This document shows positions 43,634-52,078 of a stretch of 64,000 nt of DNA, one piece after another. The notes below the pieces were generated by a model. It saw only the letters and a program-made list of their open reading frames with translations. It searched no databases and had not been told where the DNA came from. The number at the start of each line of letters is the position of its first letter. Within the stretch, counting starts at the first letter, position 1. The stretch comes from JBMYTN01 sp049604415 (GTDB lineage: Bacteria; Pseudomonadota; Alphaproteobacteria; Rhodospirillales; Rhodospirillaceae), in NCBI GenBank assembly GCA_049604415.1, contig JBMYTN010000005.1:83512-147511 (forward strand), written 5' to 3'. The position numbers were made by a program, and so were the translations under genes.

Positions 43634-45370
43634 GTGGCTTCCAGCGCTTCCAATGATCCCGGTTCGGCTGATACGGACAAGGGCGGGGTCCCCCATGGTC
43701 AAACGGATAATGGTGCAGACGGTAGCCAAGCCCCGGCAAAAAAAGTAGCGCGGTTCATTTTCATCACCGGCGGGGTGGTGTCCTCCCTCGGCAAAGGCCT
43801 TGCTTCGGCGGCTTTGGGGGCAGTGCTGCAATCACGCGGCTTTACGGTTCGGCTACGCAAGCTTGATCCCTATTTGAATGTGGATCCGGGCACCATGAGC
43901 CCGACCCAGCATGGCGAAGTGTTCGTCACCGATGATGGCGCAGAAACCGATTTGGATCTGGGCCATTACGAACGCTTCACCGGCGTTCCGGCCCGGCGCA
44001 CCGACAATGTGACCACCGGTCAGATCTATGAAGGGGTTTTGGCCAAGGAACGGCGCGGCGAATATCTGGGGGCCACGGTCCAGGTCATTCCCCATGTCAC
44101 CAACGCCATCAAGGAATTCGTGCTCGACGATTTGAGTGACGAGGATTTCGTGCTCTGTGAAATTGGCGGCACGGTCGGTGATATCGAGGGTCTGCCCTTC
44201 CTAGAAGCGATCCGCCAGCTGCGCAACGAGCTGGGGCGGGAACGCTCCATGATCATCCATTTGACCTTGCTGCCCTATATCCCCTCGGCGGGCGAGCTGA
44301 AAACCAAGCCGACCCAGCACTCGGTCAAGGAATTGCTTAGCCTGGGCATCCAGCCCGACATGCTGATGTGCCGCTCAGACCGGCCGATCCCGGAAACCGA
44401 GCGCAACAAAATCGCCCTGTTCTGTAATGTGCGCCGGGAAGCGGTGATCCCGGCCCTGGACGCGGATACCATCTACCAAGTGCCGATCAGCTATCATGAT
44501 CAAGGCCTGGATGATGAGGTATGCAGCTATTTCGGCATTGATGCGCCGGAACCGGATCTGACGCCCTGGATCAACATTGTCGAGCGCAAGCGTAATGCCG
44601 AGGGCAAGGTGACCATCGCCATTGTCGGCAAATATGTTTCATTGATGGACAGCTATAAGTCCTTGATCGAGGCTCTGACCCATGCGGGCATCGCCAACAA
44701 TGTCAGCGTCGAGCTCGATTGGATCAACAGCGAGATCTTTGAGAGCGGCGACGCGTTGCACCGTTTGGAAGGGGTGCATGGCATTCTGGTGCCCGGAGGC
44801 TTTGGCGAGCGTGGCGCGGAAGGCAAGATCCAGGCTGCTGGCTTTGCCCGGGACCGCAAGGTGCCCTATTTCGGCATCTGCTTTGGCATGCAAATGGCGG
44901 TGATCGAATATGCCCGAAGCCAGGCCGGGATTCCGGGGGCGGGCTCGACCGAGTTCGGCAAGCCGGAGGTGCCTTTGGTCGGCCTGATGACCGAATGGGT
45001 CAAAGGCAATGAGCGGGTGCAACGGACGGTCGATGGCGATCTGGGCGGCACCATGCGCTTAGGGGCCTATGAATGCCATTTGCGCGAAGGATCCCGGGTC
45101 CGCGATATCTACAACACCGATGTGATCCATGAGCGCCATCGGCACCGCTACGAGGTCAATGTCTCCCTGAAGGAGCAGCTGGAAGAGGCTGGGATGCTGT
45201 TCTCCGGCCTTTCGCCCGATGGGGTGCTGCCGGAAATCGTGGAACTGCCGTCCCATCCCTGGTTTATTGGCGTCCAGTTTCACCCGGAACTGAAGTCAAA
45301 GCCGTTTGATCCGCATCCGCTGTTCACGGATTTTGTTGCCGCCGCCGTGCGCCAATCCCGCTTGGTGTAA
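43634..45370 (+). CDS. pyrG: CTP synthase
   Basis: CTP synthase, 578 residues, aminating UTP with glutamine-derived ammonia. The synthetase domain starts FIFITGGVVSSLGKGLASA (about residue 41) with KLDPYLNVDPGTMSP; the amidotransferase domain has GILVPGGFGERG, PYFGICFGMQ (nucleophile Cys) and VQFHPELKS. The N-terminus carries about 36 extra Ser/Asp/Gly-rich residues because the only plausible start is the GTG at 43634, with AAGGG upstream; no start codon lies closer to the domain. It is between secG and kdsA. Confidence 0.96.
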   Translation: MASSASNDPGSADTDKGGVPHGQTDNGADGSQAPAKKVARFIFITGGVVSSLGKGLASAALGAVLQSRGFTVRLRKLDPYLNVDPGTMSPTQHGEVFVTDDGAETDLDLGHYERFTGVPARRTDNVTTGQIYEGVLAKERRGEYLGATVQVIPHVTNAIKEFVLDDLSDEDFVLCEIGGTVGDIEGLPFLEAIRQLRNELGRERSMIIHLTLLPYIPSAGELKTKPTQHSVKELLSLGIQPDMLMCRSDRPIPETERNKIALFCNVRREAVIPALDADTIYQVPISYHDQGLDDEVCSYFGIDAPEPDLTPWINIVERKRNAEGKVTIAIVGKYVSLMDSYKSLIEALTHAGIANNVSVELDWINSEIFESGDALHRLEGVHGILVPGGFGERGAEGKIQAAGFARDRKVPYFGICFGMQMAVIEYARSQAGIPGAGSTEFGKPEVPLVGLMTEWVKGNERVQRTVDGDLGGTMRLGAYECHLREGSRVRDIYNTDVIHERHRHRYEVNVSLKEQLEEAGMLFSGLSPDGVLPEIVELPSHPWFIGVQFHPELKSKPFDPHPLFTDFVAAAVRQSRLV

Positions 45371-45389
45371 CCTTTTTTCGGAACCAACC

Positions 45390-46265
45390 ATGACCACCCC
45401 GCAACGCCGGATTACCTTGGGCGGCCACGCCGCGACCCCAGCGACCGGGTCCGTGACCTTCGGCAATGATTTGCCCTTTGTTTTGATCGCCGGTCCCTGC
45501 CAGATGGAAAGCCGCGACCACGCCCTGGAAACCGCCTCGGCACTAAAAGACATGGCCGCCGCCGCAGGGGTAGGGCTGGTCTATAAATCCTCCTTCGACA
45601 AGGCCAACCGGACCAGCCTGTCGGGCAAGCGCGGCATCGGCCTGGACGGCGCTTTGCCGGTGTTTGCTGAGATCAGGGACAGCCTGGGGCTTCCGGTCCT
45701 GACCGACATCCACGAGGCCGGGCAGTGTGCTGCGGTTGCTGAAGTGGTTGATGTGTTGCAGATCCCGGCCTTCCTGTGTCGTCAAACCGATTTGCTGCTG
45801 GCTGCTGCGGCAACCGGCGCGGTGGTCAATGTGAAGAAGGGCCAGTTCCTGGCGCCATGGGATATGAAAAACGTCGTCGCCAAGCTCGATGACAGCGGCA
45901 ATGACAAAGTCCTGGTCACCGAGCGTGGTGCCTCTTTCGGCTATAACACCCTGGTGACCGACATGCGCGGGTTGGTCAGCATGGCCCATGACACCGGTTG
46001 TCCGGTGATCATCGATGCCACCCATGCGGTGCAGCAGCCTGGCGGGCAGGGCGGGTCTTCCGGTGGGGATCGCCGCTTTGCCCCGGTGATCGCCCGGGCG
46101 GCTCTGGCGGTTGGCGTCGCTGGGGTGTTCATGGAAACCCACCCGGATCCGGACAATGCGCCCTCCGATGGGCCGAATATGGTGCCGCTCAGCGCCGTGC
46201 CGGATCTGCTGGCGGTGTTCAAACAGTTTGACGTGGTGGCGAAAGACCACCCTATAACCCTCTGA
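45390..46265 (+). CDS. kdsA: 3-deoxy-8-phosphooctulonate synthase (Kdo-8-P synthase)
   Basis: KdsA, 291 residues, condensing PEP and arabinose 5-phosphate to Kdo-8-phosphate for the LPS inner core. FVLIAGPCQMES, YKSSFDKANRTS, QIPAFLCRQTDLL and GASFGYNTLVTDMR are family signatures. The cysteine in AGPCQ suggests a metal-dependent form. ATG at 45390 is chosen to give MTTPQRRITLGG; an upstream in-frame start lies inside pyrG. It shares substrate PEP with eno, 18 bases downstream. Confidence 0.97.
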   Translation: MTTPQRRITLGGHAATPATGSVTFGNDLPFVLIAGPCQMESRDHALETASALKDMAAAAGVGLVYKSSFDKANRTSLSGKRGIGLDGALPVFAEIRDSLGLPVLTDIHEAGQCAAVAEVVDVLQIPAFLCRQTDLLLAAAATGAVVNVKKGQFLAPWDMKNVVAKLDDSGNDKVLVTERGASFGYNTLVTDMRGLVSMAHDTGCPVIIDATHAVQQPGGQGGSSGGDRRFAPVIARAALAVGVAGVFMETHPDPDNAPSDGPNMVPLSAVPDLLAVFKQFDVVAKDHPITL

Positions 46266-46283
46266 TTTTCAGGAGAGAAACGG

Positions 46284-47561
46284 ATGGCGGAAATCATCGA
46301 CATTCAGGGTCGTGAGATCCTGGATAGCCGGGGCAACCCGACGGTCGAAGTGGATGTGCTGCTCGATACGGGCGCGTTCGGTCGGGCTGCGGTGCCCTCT
46401 GGTGCGTCGACGGGCGTCCATGAGGCCGTTGAACTGCGCGATGGCGATAAGGAACGCTATAACGGCAAGGGCGTGTTGCGCGCCGTTGAAGCGGTCAATT
46501 CCGAGATTTATGACGCCCTGACCGGCATGGAAGCCGATGACCAGCTGGCCATTGACCAGGCCATGATCGATCTGGATGGCACCCCGAATAAGGGCCGCTT
46601 GGGCGCGAACGCCATTCTTGGGGTCTCCATGGCCGTGGCCAAGGCAGCGGCGGAGGAAAGCGCTCTGCCGCTCTACCGCTATATTGGCGGGGCGTTTGCC
46701 CATACTCTGCCGGTGCCAATGATGAACATCATCAATGGCGGCGAGCATGCGGACAACCCCATCGACATCCAGGAATTCATGGTGATGCCGGTGGCGGCCA
46801 CATCGGTGGCCGACAGCATCCGGGTCGGCGCGGAAGTCTTCCACGCCCTGAAGAAAAAGCTCAGCGCGGCGGGCCACAACACCAATGTCGGTGACGAGGG
46901 CGGTTTTGCCCCGGGCCTGCAATCCGCCGACGAAGCCCTGTCCTTCATCATGCAAGCCATTGAAGCCGCTGGTTATAAGCCTGGCGACGATGTGATGCTG
47001 GCCTTGGATGCGGCGTCCTCTGAGTTCTTCAAGGATGGCAAATATGTCCTGGCGGGCGAAGGCAAGACCTTGGATCAGGATGGCATCGTGTCCTATTACG
47101 AGGACCTCTGTGCCAAATATCCGATCCTGTCCATCGAAGATGGCTGCGCCGAGGATGACTGGGATGGCTGGAAGCTACTGACCGAGCGTCTGGGCGGCAA
47201 GGTTCAGCTGGTCGGCGATGATCTGTTCGTCACCAACCCGGCCCGCCTGTCCGATGGCATTGCCAAGGGAGTGGGCAACTCCATCCTGGTAAAGGTCAAC
47301 CAGATCGGCACCCTGTCGGAAACCCTGGAAGCGGTCCAAATGGCCCACAAGGCCCAATATACGGCGGTGCTGTCTCACCGTTCCGGCGAGACCGAAGACG
47401 CCACCATCGCTGATATTGCGGTGGCGACCAATTGCGGTCAGATCAAAACCGGTTCCCTGTCTCGCTCCGACCGGATGGCGAAATACAACCAGTTGATCCG
47501 CATCGAAGAAGAGCTTGGCGATACCGCCGTTTATGCCGGGAAGTCGATCCTGCGCGGCTAA
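46284..47561 (+). CDS. eno: Enolase
   Basis: Phosphopyruvate hydratase, 425 residues, for glycolysis and gluconeogenesis. GREILDSRGNPTVEVDV opens the protein; VGDEGGFAP, SIEDGCAEDDWDGW, LVGDDLFVTN and SHRSGETEDATIADIAVA carry the catalytic and Mg-binding residues. ATG at 46284 follows CAGGAGAG. It ends the tpiA-eno run at a strong bidirectional terminator shared with ogt. Confidence 0.98.
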   Translation: MAEIIDIQGREILDSRGNPTVEVDVLLDTGAFGRAAVPSGASTGVHEAVELRDGDKERYNGKGVLRAVEAVNSEIYDALTGMEADDQLAIDQAMIDLDGTPNKGRLGANAILGVSMAVAKAAAEESALPLYRYIGGAFAHTLPVPMMNIINGGEHADNPIDIQEFMVMPVAATSVADSIRVGAEVFHALKKKLSAAGHNTNVGDEGGFAPGLQSADEALSFIMQAIEAAGYKPGDDVMLALDAASSEFFKDGKYVLAGEGKTLDQDGIVSYYEDLCAKYPILSIEDGCAEDDWDGWKLLTERLGGKVQLVGDDLFVTNPARLSDGIAKGVGNSILVKVNQIGTLSETLEAVQMAHKAQYTAVLSHRSGETEDATIADIAVATNCGQIKTGSLSRSDRMAKYNQLIRIEEELGDTAVYAGKSILRG

Positions 47562-47586
47562 GGCGTTCTTTCTTCTCGATACCTCG

Positions 47587-47626
47587 TTTTAAAGCGCGGC
47601 ATCCATTTGGGAGCCGCGCTTTAAAA
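47587..47626. terminator. Bidirectional terminator between eno and ogt
   Basis: TTTTAAAGCGCGGC (47587-47600) pairs perfectly with GCCGCGCTTTAAAA (47613-47626). The A and T flanks allow termination in both directions, and the ogt stop codon lies inside the stem. Confidence 0.85.
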
Positions 47627-48142
47627 CAAAGACATTTGCGCCGCTGGCTGGCTTTCAAAAGCGCCTTCCAGGGTCAGCAAAAATTGCTTGGTTGGTAGCC
47701 CACCGCCAAAGCCAGTCAGGCTGCTATTGGCCCCGATCACCCGGTGGCAGGGCAAGATGATCGGCAGCGGATTGTTGCCATTGGCCGCCCCGACGGCCCG
47801 ACTGGCCTTGGGCGAGCCAATTTCCATGGCCAGCCAACCATAGCTGCGGGTCTCGCCAAAGGGGATGGTGGCCAAGGTCTTCCAGACCCGCTGTTGGAAC
47901 GCCGTACCGTTTAGGACCAGCGGCAGGTCAAAGCGCGCCAGCTCACCGGCGAAATAGGCCGCCAATTGGCGTTTCACCTCAGGAAAGCTCTCAGAAGACT
48001 GGGTCCAAGCTGGGTCCGGTCCAAAGGCCTTATGGCCGCCTGGGAAGCTGAGATAGTGCAGGGCGGTGCCGTCGCCCGCCAGCAACAACCGCCCCACAGG
48101 ACTGTCCATATGGTCGTAGGTTAATGCGGTGCTGCGGGCCAT
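47621..48142 (-). CDS. ogt: Methylated-DNA--[protein]-cysteine S-methyltransferase
   Basis: Suicide repair protein of 173 residues that removes methyl groups from O6-methylguanine. The active site is PCHRV with acceptor Cys132, preceded by RAVGAANGNNPLPIILP and the recognition helix region FQQRVWKTLATIPFGETRSY. It lacks the Ada N-terminal domain, so it is Ogt-type. It marks the left edge of the AT-rich island: everything between its start and ftsB differs in base composition. Confidence 0.95.
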   Translation of the reverse strand: MARSTALTYDHMDSPVGRLLLAGDGTALHYLSFPGGHKAFGPDPAWTQSSESFPEVKRQLAAYFAGELARFDLPLVLNGTAFQQRVWKTLATIPFGETRSYGWLAMEIGSPKASRAVGAANGNNPLPIILPCHRVIGANSSLTGFGGGLPTKQFLLTLEGAFESQPAAQMSLF

Positions 48143-48301
48143 TCGGGTTCAATCCTGAGCTACAACACGAGGAAATACGCTTTATCATGTGATAGTTAGA
48201 CAGATAAAATGTAAAATCAGAAATGCAATGTTTACATTTCAAGCAAAAAAATAATAAAGTATTCTTTATCGATCATTGCGATAGAAGCATGAGGTTCAAA
48301 T

Positions 48302-49396
48302 ATGAAAAGTATAGCTATCTTTAATAACAAGGGTGGAGTAGGAAAAACCACCCTAACCTTCCATTTAGCGCATGCACTGGGTGAGATGGGAAAGAAAGTT
48401 CTTATCATTGACTTGGATCCCCAATGTAATTTCTCAATATATGCTTTAGAAAATGAAGCGATTGAACAAATATGGGAAAAAGAAGAGCCGTACATTGATG
48501 GCTTTAAACGATCGAGAGATTACTCAACTTCAAAAATTTTTGATGAATTGGTTAGTGAGCACAGATCTGTACATTTTTTGTTGAAGCCTGTTGAAGAAGG
48601 TATCGATGATTTGGGCGAGTTGCCACCACCTGTAAATCTTACTTCTAATATTCACTTTCTTCCGGGCAGAATTTCTCTACACATGTTTGAAGATAAACTG
48701 TCTTCTCGGTGGTCGGATGTATTTGTAGGCGATGACCTTGCTATCAGAACCATAACAAGTATAAAGGCGTTATCTCATAAGTATGCAAAAAAGTACGCAA
48801 TAGATGTGGTGATATTTGATACTTCACCCAGTTTAGGGATTTTAAACAGAACCATTTTGTCAATGGCTGATGGTTTCTTAATTCCATGTAACCCGGATTT
48901 GTTTTCTTTGTATGGGATCAAAAATATAGGAAGAAGTTTGAATGCTTGGAGTTCTAATTTCAAAATACTGCAACAAGTATTGCCCGAGTCACGAAGAGGG
49001 CTTTTTTCCGATGTGCCGGTAAAATTTCTTGGTTATACAATTTATAAAGCACAAAGGTATGCTGGTCAAAATGAGTGGGATTTAGCGACAGGTCACTTTA
49101 ACTACGCTCAAAAAATTCCTTCAATGATCGGAGATAACATTGGTAAGGATATTAGAGCTCCAATTAATGAAGACATTTTGAATATGCCGATTGGGGAAAC
49201 AGCTGTAATGCATACTCACCAGACAATGGCAACAATGTCTCAGAAATATAAAGTACCTATGTGGGAGGTCCCAAATAAAGCTTTAGATTTAGAAGATAAG
49301 AGTACGATTAGCGGTAATAGGAAAAGGTATTATGATACTAAAGAGCGGTATATTGAGTTTGCTGAGGACTTATGCGCAAGGATGGAGGCAATTTAA
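48302..49396 (+). CDS. ParA-like ATPase paired with an alarmone-synthetase-like gene
   Basis: A 364-residue ParA/MinD-type P-loop ATPase. The deviant Walker A KGGVGKTT (10-17) includes both lysines, DLDPQCNFS (37-45) is the Walker A' segment, and VVIFDTSPS (Asp173) the Walker B. Between and after lie sequences longer than in chromosomal Soj proteins, with a ParA-family C-terminal region to about 300 and a charged tail. The ATG at 48302 has GAGGT nine bases upstream. It is not a chromosome-partition ParA: there is no parB, and its partner gene encodes a RelA/SpoT-type synthetase whose ATG overlaps its TAA. Base composition is very AT-rich (one sampled 60-base line is 21/60 G+C), unlike the flanks. 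Function of the pair unknown. Confidence 0.85.
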   Translation: MKSIAIFNNKGGVGKTTLTFHLAHALGEMGKKVLIIDLDPQCNFSIYALENEAIEQIWEKEEPYIDGFKRSRDYSTSKIFDELVSEHRSVHFLLKPVEEGIDDLGELPPPVNLTSNIHFLPGRISLHMFEDKLSSRWSDVFVGDDLAIRTITSIKALSHKYAKKYAIDVVIFDTSPSLGILNRTILSMADGFLIPCNPDLFSLYGIKNIGRSLNAWSSNFKILQQVLPESRRGLFSDVPVKFLGYTIYKAQRYAGQNEWDLATGHFNYAQKIPSMIGDNIGKDIRAPINEDILNMPIGETAVMHTHQTMATMSQKYKVPMWEVPNKALDLEDKSTISGNRKRYYDTKERYIEFAEDLCARMEAI

Positions 49397-50088
49397 TGGG
49401 TCTAAAATTTGATTCTGCTTTAAGTAAACTTGAGCATTCAGAGAGAGTTTTTGAATATTTCTGCAAAAGAGTGATGGCTCTTTTTGATGGAAATCCTGCG
49501 CTTGAATATCAAGGAATGAATTGTGTTCATTCAATCAAATTTAGAAAGAAAACAAGAAATAGTATTATTGAAAAATGTGAAAGAAAAATGAAAAGAGGCA
49601 TATTAGTAGATGAGAATAATGTATTCAATGAAATTGAAGATTTCTTTGGTATAAGATTAATCCACATTCATTTGGATCAAGTGCCAATAATTCATGAATA
49701 TTTAATGAGTTGCGTTAAAAAAGGAGAATTTAAGTTTGGAGAGCAGCCAAAGGCGTATACTTGGGATCCAGAATTTAAAAAAGTGCTCGAAGGTTTAGAA
49801 ATTAAGGTGGAATTTAAAGAATCTTTTTATACAAGTTTGCATTATATTTTGCGAAATGATGATCCCAGCGACGTGCGGTGCGAATTGCAGGTGCGTACGC
49901 TGTTTGAAGAATCTTGGGGTGAATTAGATCATTGGCTTAACTATCCAAAAAAGTCAAATAGTTTGAGTGTGAGAGAGCAATTACTAGTTTTGTCTAGAAT
50001 CGTTACTGCAGGTTCGCGACTTTCTGTTTCGATTAGCCGTCAAGTGGAAGAGGACCGTGAGATTGAGCGCGGTGAAGACCCCAAGTGA
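49396..50088 (+). CDS. Small RelA/SpoT-domain nucleotide synthetase
   Basis: A 230-residue single-domain RelA/SpoT synthetase. Residues expected for pyrophosphate transfer are in place: Arg50 and Lys52 in FRKKTRNSIIEK, Lys60, Asp82 in EDFFGIRLI, Tyr145-Ser147-His149 in YTSLHY and Glu163 in CELQVRT, then His179 in ELDHW. There is no hydrolase, TGS or ACT domain. It could make (p)ppGpp or (pp)pApp, or, like toxic small alarmone synthetases, modify tRNA ends. The ATG at 49396 with GGAGG seven bases before it overlaps the ParA-like stop (TAATG), so the two are translated together; an ATG at 49372 is less likely. Very AT-rich (14/60 G+C in one line), so probably acquired by transfer. Confidence 0.85.
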   Translation: MGLKFDSALSKLEHSERVFEYFCKRVMALFDGNPALEYQGMNCVHSIKFRKKTRNSIIEKCERKMKRGILVDENNVFNEIEDFFGIRLIHIHLDQVPIIHEYLMSCVKKGEFKFGEQPKAYTWDPEFKKVLEGLEIKVEFKESFYTSLHYILRNDDPSDVRCELQVRTLFEESWGELDHWLNYPKKSNSLSVREQLLVLSRIVTAGSRLSVSISRQVEEDREIERGEDPK

Positions 50089-50142
50089 TGCCGGATTTTG
50101 TGGTTAACAGATTGACCAATACAACTTCTTGATAGTCAAAAC

Positions 50143-50230
50143 GACTCCGATTCATTAACCTCTGTGAAATCTGTAAATAACTGGAATCAATTCACAAATC
50201 CGTGTTGACCCTGCGACTCCGACGTGATTC
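50143..50230. promoter_or_regulatory. Cluster of five GANTC sites before ftsB
   Basis: GANTC, the CcrM methylation target of alphaproteobacteria, occurs at 50143, 50149, 50184, 50215 and 50226, five times in 88 bases where about one in 256 is expected by chance. TTAACC-type CtrA half-sites also occur nearby. This suggests cell-cycle control of ftsB. Confidence 0.55.
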
Positions 50231-50239
50231 CATAAGCGC

Positions 50240-50569
50240 ATGGTTATTCGACTTCCCATGCAGCGGGCCAAATCTGGTGGCCTTATTGGATCCGTGATCG
50301 GCATCCTCGCGGTCTGCTATTTCGGCTATCACGCGGTCCAAGGGGATCGTGGTTTGATTGCCCTGTGGCATCTCGACGGCCAAATCGCCACCGCCGAAGC
50401 CCATCTGGCCGAGCTGCAGGTCGAGCATGATGCCCTGGAAGAAAAAGTCGTCCGCCTGTCCGGCACCGCTCTGGATGGGGATCTGCTCGACGAGCGGGTC
50501 CGGCATATGCTCAATATGGTCCGCCCCAATGAACGGGTGATCCTGCTGCCCCCTGAGCCAGCGCAATAA
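50240..50569 (+). CDS. ftsB: FtsB/DivIC-family septum formation initiator
   Basis: A 109-residue bitopic division protein. One membrane helix (about 14-32) is followed by a heptad coiled coil (about 45-75, Ala/Leu/Glu-rich) and a short C-terminal part with RVRHMLNMVRPNERVIL, as in FtsB/DivIC, which with FtsQ and FtsL builds the divisome core. It commonly lies between eno and the pdh operon, so the ParA-synthetase island was inserted before it. Its promoter region has five GANTC sites. No clear ribosome site precedes the ATG at 50240. Confidence 0.88.
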   Translation: MVIRLPMQRAKSGGLIGSVIGILAVCYFGYHAVQGDRGLIALWHLDGQIATAEAHLAELQVEHDALEEKVVRLSGTALDGDLLDERVRHMLNMVRPNERVILLPPEPAQ

Positions 50570-50915
50570 ACCCCTGTCGTTTTTGCATTGAGTGCAAAAG
50601 TCTTTTGCGCGTTACCAGGGGTGGGGCGCAAATGATGGTCCTTCTGTCGTAAAATCAAAGCCTTAAACTGGAGCTGCCTTTGGGTCTCCAACGCCGTCCC
50701 TTGGTCTTTCTTTCGTAAATCCAGCTATTTAACCGAAATCAAGTTAAAATCTAATTGTGCATTGCAAAACAAGGCCTTAGCCCTCGACGCACCCTTGTAA
50801 CTGGTGCATGCTGCTCTACCTAAAACCCAAAGGCATGATGCTGCATCGGCCAAAAATTGGGAAACCCAAGCAACGGACAGGCCCGGGGCAAACCCGAAAG
50901 TCCAAGGGAGGAAAC
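50570..50915 (+). promoter_or_regulatory. pdh operon upstream region with TTTTGC/GCAAAA inverted repeats
   Basis: About 350 bases before pdhA. TTTTGCA (50581-50587) and TGCAAAA (50593-50599) form a perfect inverted repeat; TTTGCGC (50604-50610) and GCGCAAA (50626-50632) form a second; TGCATTGCAAAA occurs near 50758. Repeated TTTGC-type palindromes resemble sites of short-chain acyl-CoA regulators (ScfR group), which would suit a pyruvate/acetyl-CoA operon, but no regulator is known here. AAGGGAGGAAAC is the pdhA ribosome site. Confidence 0.4.
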
Positions 50916-51929
50916 ATGGCAGTCACCCGGCGCAAGACCAAGGTCGCGGAAGATCCCTCCGCCGCCCTGTCTCCGGAAGACATCACCCAATATTACCGCG
51001 ACATGCTGCTGATCCGGCGGTTCGAAGAAAAGGCTGGTCAGCTGTACGGCATGGGCCTGATCGGCGGGTTCTGTCACCTCTATATCGGACAGGAAGCGGT
51101 CGTAGTCGGCCTGCAAGCCCTGGCCCATCCCGGCGACAGCGTCGTGACCAGCTATCGTGACCATGGCCATATGCTGGCAACCGGCATGGACCCCAAAGGC
51201 GTCATGGCCGAGTTGACCGGACGCAAAGGCGGCTATTCCAAAGGCAAAGGCGGCTCCATGCATATGTTCAGCAAGGAGACCGGGTTTTATGGCGGCCATG
51301 GCATTGTTGGCGCCCAGGTGCCCATCGGCACCGGCTTGGCCTTTGCCCATAAATATCGCGACGATGGCGGGGTTTGCTTCTGTTATCTGGGCGATGGCGC
51401 GGTCAACCAGGGCCAAGTCTATGAAAGCTTCAACATGGCCGCCCTTTGGAAGCTGCCGGTGATCTATGTGATCGAGAACAACAAATACGGCATGGGCACC
51501 TCGGTGGAGCGGGCCAGCGCCACCACCGATCTATGCCATCGCGGCGCTGGCTACGACATTCCCGGCATCGCCATCAACGGCATGGAGGTCTTCACTGTCC
51601 GCGCCGAGGCAGAAAAAGCCGTCGAAGCCGCCCGCAAAGGCGAAGGCCCAACCATCCTGGAAATGAAAACCTACCGCTATCGCGGCCACTCCATGTCCGA
51701 TCCGGCCAAATACCGGACCAAGGAGGAGGTCACCCGCATGCGCTCCGAAAACGATCCCATCGACAATCTGCGCAGCAAGATGCTGAGTGACGGACTGATC
51801 GATGATGCGGGCCTCAAAGCCATGGACAAAGAGGTCAAAGCCATCGTCGCCGAGGCCGCAGAGTTCTCCCAACAAAGCCCTGAGCCCGACCCATCCGAGC
51901 TTTGGACCGACATCCTCGTCGACGCCTAG
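50916..51929 (+). CDS. pdhA: Pyruvate dehydrogenase E1 component, alpha subunit
   Basis: E1-alpha, 337 residues, which with PdhB decarboxylates pyruvate on thiamine diphosphate. GDGAVNQGQVYESFNMA is the TPP-binding motif; YRGHSMSDPAKYRTKEEV is the phosphorylation-loop region conserved in two-subunit E1s. The ATG at 50916 follows AAGGGAGGAAAC; earlier in-frame starts add an unlike N-terminus. Its TAG is followed directly by a 37-bp palindromic repeat. It heads pdhA-pdhB-pdhC-lpd-lipA. Confidence 0.97.
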   Translation: MAVTRRKTKVAEDPSAALSPEDITQYYRDMLLIRRFEEKAGQLYGMGLIGGFCHLYIGQEAVVVGLQALAHPGDSVVTSYRDHGHMLATGMDPKGVMAELTGRKGGYSKGKGGSMHMFSKETGFYGGHGIVGAQVPIGTGLAFAHKYRDDGGVCFCYLGDGAVNQGQVYESFNMAALWKLPVIYVIENNKYGMGTSVERASATTDLCHRGAGYDIPGIAINGMEVFTVRAEAEKAVEAARKGEGPTILEMKTYRYRGHSMSDPAKYRTKEEVTRMRSENDPIDNLRSKMLSDGLIDDAGLKAMDKEVKAIVAEAAEFSQQSPEPDPSELWTDILVDA

Positions 51930-52023
51930 CCCCATGCGGGGCAGGCTTTATGCTTCCCAGCAGGGACCCCGAGAAGTCCTAAGCGGCCCCATGCGGGGCA
52001 GACATTATGCTTCCCAGCAGGGG
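51930..52023. repeat. 37-bp palindromic repeat, two copies
   Basis: Copies at 51930-51966 and 51987-52023 are separated by 20 bases. The first starts on the base after the pdhA stop, exactly as copy 1 does after dnaE. Both have the CCCCATGCGGGGCAG...CCCAGCAGGG(G/A) arms. Transcribed within the pdh operon, they would form hairpins between pdhA and pdhB. Confidence 0.85.
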
Positions 52024-52078
52024 AGCCGCGTGCGGACCAAGCTGTTAGGCGCAAAAAGACCTTAGAGGAACGAACAAG

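Noticed and set aside
48141..48160. GGGTTCAATCC at the edge of the AT-rich island as a tRNA remnant or att site
   Set aside because: Stem pairing is poor, there is no second copy at the other edge of the island, and it overlaps the ogt start region.
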